Origin: Rostrohypoxylon terebratum | Lineage: Eukaryota; Ascomycota; Sordariomycetes; Xylariales; Hypoxylaceae | Assembly: GCA_022497145.1 (NCBI GenBank) | Contig: MU386026.1 | Location: 1-12,173, forward strand | Direction: 5' to 3' | Length of the DNA: 12,173 nucleotides | In this document: in pieces, positions 8,838 through 12,173 of the stretch | Position numbering within the stretch: position 1 is the stretch's first letter | Layout: every line of letters begins with the position of its first letter | Program-made: the position numbers and the translations under genes | Notes under the pieces: generated by a model | The model's input: only the letters and a program-made list of their open reading frames with translations | Databases searched by the model: none | Told to the model about the DNA's origin: nothing

Positions 8838-8863
8838 TTGTTGGTAGCCGTTGTTGGTAGCCG
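8838..8863. repeat. Tandem duplication of a 13-mer
   Basis: TTGTTGGTAGCCG is repeated exactly twice without a gap. It is probably a replication-slippage product in noncoding DNA. Confidence 0.9.
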
Positions 8864-9207
8864 ATGGAGCCTGTGCCATAACACTGCAGATCCCTTCCAA
8901 GTATCTGCACTAGGTAATGAGCAGGGAAGCACGACCGTAGTAGACGGCACGCCGTAGCCAGGTTGAAAATCCCGAGAATGCCACACACCGCCCACTTTAT
9001 ATGCGTATGCGTGTTGGATCGAAAAAGCCGCAAGACTTGTAACACGGACGGGCTCGAGGAGGCTACCCACACCGGACTATGCAGTCGAGCTACTCCGGCT
9101 GCCACTATGTGCCGCTGGCAAATCAAGCAAAGGAGTCTAGCATTCCTTTATTAGTATAAATACGGGAATGATACGATGTACGTCTGGGAAATATACTTGA
9201 TGTTAAT

Positions 9208-9230
9208 AGGTACCTACCTAGGTCCTAGGG
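9208..9230. repeat. Overlapping TACCTAGGT-type palindromic words
   Basis: The stretch packs GGTACC, ACCTAGGT and CCTAGG into 23 bp. Similar words occur near 381-390, 970-975, 1873-1886 and 10089-10119. This recurrent short motif is typical of noncoding DNA in many filamentous ascomycetes; its function is unknown. Confidence 0.6.
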
Positions 9231-9699
9231 AACCATCATTGATAGTATCTCGCCTTCTCGGACACACGAGAGATAAACTATCTCATCATTAATTTCTGCA
9301 GTCATCTATAACGGGTTGCCAAGATCAGGAGATATGCCGTTTCCGCCAATAGGTAGGGAGTGGGTTGGTTTGCTGTTGATTACGACGAGCCTAGTCATCC
9401 CCATGTCCGTGATGTGTCTAGCGGGCCCGGTGTCTAGTCCATCCTTCCCCTCCGATTGGTCCAAAGGCACGAGTGTTCCATCCCATGTAGTTTGATCAAG
9501 CATTCCCCGCGGTCAGTATTAGGGATCAAGCACTTCTGTCCCTGTATTGAAAGGTGATTTACCTAGTTTTCTATTGATGATCGCGGGGTCTTCTTACGCA
9601 TGTACCGGCGCAATCCTGGGAGCCGAAAGCGGAAATGTTAGAATGGTTGGTATATAATTTTCATATCCATCGATGTTGGACCTGTGATACTCGGGTGAG

Positions 9700-9707
9700 T
9701 ATAAGAA
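9700..9707 (+). promoter_or_regulatory. Candidate TATA box of the small-peptide gene
   Basis: TATAAGAA lies 131 bp before the ATG at 9838 and is followed by a C/T-rich stretch (9714-9735) suited to a transcription start. A second A/T candidate, TATATAATTTT, is at 9651-9661. Confidence 0.45.
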
Positions 9708-9837
9708 CTAGAACTCTCTCCATTCTTCACCTCTGGATCTTGCCCACATCAGTCTCCATCAATTGCCCCGAGTTTCAATCAAAGATCACATATCAAACAT
9801 AACTTCTCAAGACCGTTGAGTCCAAATCAAGTACAAA

Positions 9838-10031
9838 ATGAACTTCAAGTCGGTTTTCGTTCTCTTGGCCATCTCAGTCTCGGCTGTCTTTGCCGCTCCG
9901 AGTAAGAACTCCTTGCCGTCGTGGATATAACGTCATCACCTTTCTAATGCGTGTTACATCTAGCTCTCAAGGAACGCGAGGACGCCCAGGAGTGGTCTGT
10001 AGAGTGTTGTGACGTCGGAGAAGGAAACTAA
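9838..10031 (+). CDS. Very small secreted peptide precursor (43 aa)
   Basis: The gene has two exons: 9838-9901 and 9964-10031 (132 nt). The intron (9902-9963, 62 bp) has a GTAAGA donor, a CTAAT branch site at 9944-9948 and a CATCTAG acceptor. Residues 1-19 or so form a clear signal peptide (MNFKSVFVLLAISVSAVFA), which leaves about 24 residues, APTLKERED...ECCDVGEGN. The mature part is acidic, has one Trp and an adjacent Cys pair, and has no KR or RR site. The ATG follows an A-rich leader (TACAAAATG), a good fungal start context. I do not recognise the family. A secreted signal or effector peptide, a substrate of the divergently placed UstYa-like enzyme, or a truncated remnant are all possible. 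The signal peptide together with a canonical intron that keeps the frame argues for a real gene. Confidence 0.65.
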
Positions 10032-10884
10032 GATTTTTATATGACAATATAGATAAGGGCCTGGGAGTTTATCTGACGAGGATGGTTGTACCTAGAATAC
10101 CTATATAGGGTCTAGGTACTTAAGGAGGTTAGTGATGAGAAGATTCACTCATTTGGATAGAGGACTCTCCTTTTTGAATACACCAAGAAACCAACAACGG
10201 TTCCTTTTCCCAACGAGAATTTTGAGGTCACGCATCTACGTAACCACATTCAAGTATGCCCGTAGTTTAGTAAACAATCTTGATTTCGGCCAGGTTTGAT
10301 ACGATTCCTAATAGGACAAGAGAGAACTGGGATAAAACTAGTATATATCAATAATTAGGCAAGGTTGAAAGGTGATGGACTTAATCGAGTCAATGTGATA
10401 GTTTATCGCAGTGGCCAACCGTGTTTGCGATCTTCCCCAGATAAAATCAATACCACGTCATCGTTTGCTATGTTCGGGTAAGTATCCTACAAGATACTCA
10501 AAATTGGGCTCTGCGTGGGACGTGGGACTTGGTAGTTGATGCCCGACAGTTCTAGTATTGTAAAATTTATGCTGTCTTGCGTAAGATTGCCAATCTCAGA
10601 TAATGGAAACGCCTACTTCTCACTTTGAAAGACACGGCAACCACAAGGACGGTATATACAACTCTTTCTGTTTTCTATACACAGAGATCGACCTATCTAC
10701 ATCAGCGGGTACGCCAGCCCCGACGCGAAGGAGCGCGAAACGCCCAAGATGGAAAAAGTTGAAAGATCCAGCTCCAGACGTTCATACAGATACGCGAACC
10801 GTCATTCGTATCCCACCAATCGTAACCATAAAACCAAAACCAACCGAGCGAGAGGAAAGAAAACGAATTGGGGTATATTTACAA
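10032..10884. other. Region between convergent peptide and HsbA-like genes
   Basis: It should contain the 3' end of the peptide transcript and, from about 10600 to 10884, the 3' untranslated region of the minus-strand HsbA-like gene. The plus frame 10603-10986 starts at ATG, but it is basic, low in family character and runs into the antisense of the HsbA-like coding region, so I do not call it. TACCTA/CTAGGTA words occur at 10089-10119. Confidence 0.5.
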
Positions 10885-11853
10885 TTACATGAACAGGACG
10901 GCAGCGACCGCGGCGACGAAGCCCATGGAGCCCGAAGCCGCACCGTAAGCCACGGCACCGGCGGTAACGATGGACTGTGTGGCTGATGCCGTGGTAGATA
11001 TCGCGCCGGTGCCGGTAGGGAAGACGGTAGTCGAGTTCGCTGGGAAGATCGGGGTTGGGGTGCTAGATGTGATGACGACAACCGCCGAGGATGTGCTCGA
11101 CTGGGAACACACGCACGGCGCCGTGACGGTTACCGTGACGGCGCTACTCGTGGCTGCGCTACTCGTAGCGGCCTCCTTAGCAGTAGTGGAAGCGGTAGTG
11201 GGAGTGAATACTGGGTAGGAGCCGTCCTGGGCAGCGACCGAAGTAGCATTGGATGTGGCGGCGGCAGCGGAGGCGGTGCTCGTCGAACTTCCCGAGTCCT
11301 TGCACTTGTCGGAAGAGAACTCGGATACCAGGTTCGTCAGGGTATCTACGATTTTACTCGCGACCGACTGCGCGATACCCTGTGCCGCCTCCGGTACCAT
11401 GGAGACGACGCCGTCCACGAGAGACTTCGCCGCGGTGCCGGCGCTTGAGACTTCGTCGCCCACGGCGGAACAGGCGGCTGCTTTCTCGAACTCGTCCTTC
11501 TTATCCACCACGTCCTTGACGAGAGCCTCGGCCGCGGAACCTAGAGGTGTCACAACACTCTGAAGGCCTAGGGCGTCGGTGAGAGAGATGTTGCCGCTGC
11601 TGGCGAGCGAAGAGGCACCTGACATAAGCGCTGAGATGAGAGCCTGGGCGTTAGCTTGTACGCCGGTGAGGTCTGACCCGTCGAAGGTCTTGACGGATGC
11701 GTCGAGCTTGGTGATGGCGGCCGAGACCTGAGATACTACCGAGGTCACGGTTGCGAGATCCCGCTTGACTTTGGTCGGAGGCTGGTCCGGCACTAGGTCG
11801 GCTGATACACCGGCGACGGCGACGGCCAAGGTAAAGAAAGTAGAGGTCTTCAT
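10885..11853 (-). CDS. HsbA/galactomannoprotein-like GPI-anchored surface protein
   Basis: This single-exon gene encodes 322 aa. The start is the ATG at 11853, since the frame extends 29 codons further upstream but only to TTG and the signal peptide begins here (MKTSTFFTLAVAVAGVSA, cut near 18-19). A Kex2-type KVKR site at 28-31 would free the mature N-terminus DLATV. Residues about 32-185 form an all-alpha hydrophobic surface-binding domain of HsbA type, with regularly spaced Val/Ala/Leu, conserved-looking DALGLQSVV and two cysteines (128, 184). Residues 186-300 are a Ser/Thr/Ala-rich stalk with VTVTVTAPCVC (240-249). The C-terminus has small residues near 305-309, then a short hydrophobic tail ending AAVAAVLFM, as expected for a GPI anchor. 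Sequons are at 88, 202 and 273. Relatives in Aspergillus adsorb to hydrophobic surfaces and recruit cutinase; the Mp1-type relatives bind fatty acids. A cell-wall location is likely; the ligand is unknown. Confidence 0.9.
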   Translation of the reverse strand: MKTSTFFTLAVAVAGVSADLVPDQPPTKVKRDLATVTSVVSQVSAAITKLDASVKTFDGSDLTGVQANAQALISALMSGASSLASSGNISLTDALGLQSVVTPLGSAAEALVKDVVDKKDEFEKAAACSAVGDEVSSAGTAAKSLVDGVVSMVPEAAQGIAQSVASKIVDTLTNLVSEFSSDKCKDSGSSTSTASAAAATSNATSVAAQDGSYPVFTPTTASTTAKEAATSSAATSSAVTVTVTAPCVCSQSSTSSAVVVITSSTPTPIFPANSTTVFPTGTGAISTTASATQSIVTAGAVAYGAASGSMGFVAAVAAVLFM

Positions 11854-11874
11854 ACTGGTGGCGAAGAATGAAGG

Positions 11875-11899
11875 TATGATATGATATGATATGATATGA
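11875..11899. repeat. Microsatellite, TATGA x5, in the 5' leader of the HsbA-like gene
   Basis: Five perfect copies of TATGA lie 22 bp upstream of the HsbA-like ATG, between it and the TATA box. On the transcript strand they read TCATA x5. Copy number may vary between strains and could tune leader length or translation; this is inference. Confidence 0.9.
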
Positions 11900-12050
11900 A
11901 AAGAACGATCACGGATCTCTAAAGAATGGAAGACTTGCAATCAAGTGACCACGAATGAATGGTAGTAAAGTACGATGAAAGAGAACGAACCTAGAAAATG
12001 TTACCTGGCCCAAATAGGCTCACGCCGCCCTCAAGGCTACCCATCTTCAT

Positions 12051-12058
12051 ATTATATA
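12051..12058 (-). promoter_or_regulatory. TATA box of the HsbA-like gene
   Basis: The minus strand reads TATATAAT about 200 bp before the ATG at 11853. A leader of roughly 150-170 nt would result, and it would contain the TATGA repeat. No other TATA candidate lies between it and the ATG. Confidence 0.5.
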
Positions 12059-12116
12059 CGGCTTGGGCGAGAAGGGGGCAAGGATGCCAAGGTGGTGTTT
12101 GGCATCGAATGCTGAA

Positions 12117-12117
<1 letters not shown>

Positions 12118-12171
<54 letters not shown>
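12118..12171. repeat. Run of 54 consecutive G at the window end
   Basis: Positions 12118-12171 are all G, followed only by TC. Pure G tracts of this length are very rare in genomes, whereas two-colour sequencing chemistry reports absent signal as G. An assembly-end artefact is more likely than real sequence, although a true G microsatellite cannot be excluded. Confidence 0.95.
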
Positions 12172-12172
<1 letters not shown>

Positions 12173-12173
12173 C

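Larger units (their letters stand above)
8612..9650. other. Divergent intergenic region between UstYa-like and small-peptide genes
   Basis: It should carry the UstYa-like promoter at its left end and distal promoter elements of the peptide gene at its right. The overlapping frames at 8819-9154 on both strands show no family features. A 13-bp tandem duplication is at 8838-8863 and a TACCTAGGT cluster at 9208-9230. The minus frame 9306-9503 looks mildly protein-like (TRLVVINSKP) but has no supported start or upstream exon; it may be a gene fragment. Confidence 0.4.

Noticed and set aside
8827..9154. Overlapping small frames on both strands with hydrophobic stretches
   Set aside because: The frames conflict, none has intron or start support, and a tandem duplication within one of them suggests noncoding sequence.
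10603..10986. 127-codon plus frame beginning at an ATG
   Set aside because: Its second half is antisense to the HsbA-like coding region and its first half lies in the probable 3' untranslated region; no motif or signal is seen.
10970..11563. Plus-strand frames across the HsbA-like gene
   Set aside because: They are shadows of the Ser/Thr/Ala-rich coding region on the other strand.

Overview
The window looks like nuclear DNA of a filamentous ascomycete (Pezizomycotina; Sordariomycetes-like is a guess). The evidence is short introns (58-89 bp) with GTRAGT-type donors and CTAAC/CTAAT-like branch sites, several signal-peptide proteins, and fungus-restricted families (UstYa/DUF3328, HsbA, an Arg/Ser-rich protein with a conserved C-terminal domain). 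TACCTAGGT-like motifs are scattered between genes. There are no operons, rRNA, tRNA or CRISPR arrays. All family names come from reading the sequence; no database search was made.

Layout: (1) About 342-927, minus strand, holds what looks like a decayed N-terminal domain of a fungal STAND/NLR-type protein, broken by frameshifts and stops. (2) 1969-3081, minus, is a single-exon 370-aa Arg/Ser/His-rich protein in a GC-rich island. (3) 3082-5736 is gene-poor and holds a perfect 26-bp palindrome, short repeats and a possible ankyrin relic. (4) 5834-6382, plus, is a three-exon gene for a 140-aa secreted protein with 12 cysteines in two six-Cys modules. (5) 7425-8594, minus, is a three-exon, 334-aa membrane-anchored UstYa-like (DUF3328) oxidase with both HxxHC motifs. 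(6) 9838-10031, plus, is a two-exon gene for a 43-aa secreted peptide. (7) 10885-11853, minus, is a 322-aa HsbA/galactomannoprotein-like surface protein with signal peptide, Kex2-type site and probable GPI tail. (8) The window ends in 54 consecutive G, probably an assembly-end artefact.

Most intact genes act at the secretory pathway or cell surface. The UstYa-like gene and the 43-aa peptide gene are divergently arranged across about 1.2 kb. UstYa proteins modify ribosomally made peptides (dikaritins) or other peptides, so the peptide could be a substrate. This is only a hypothesis: the peptide lacks the usual repeated Kex2-bounded cores, and no second UstYa gene, protease or transporter is visible. 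No complete known pathway lies in the window.
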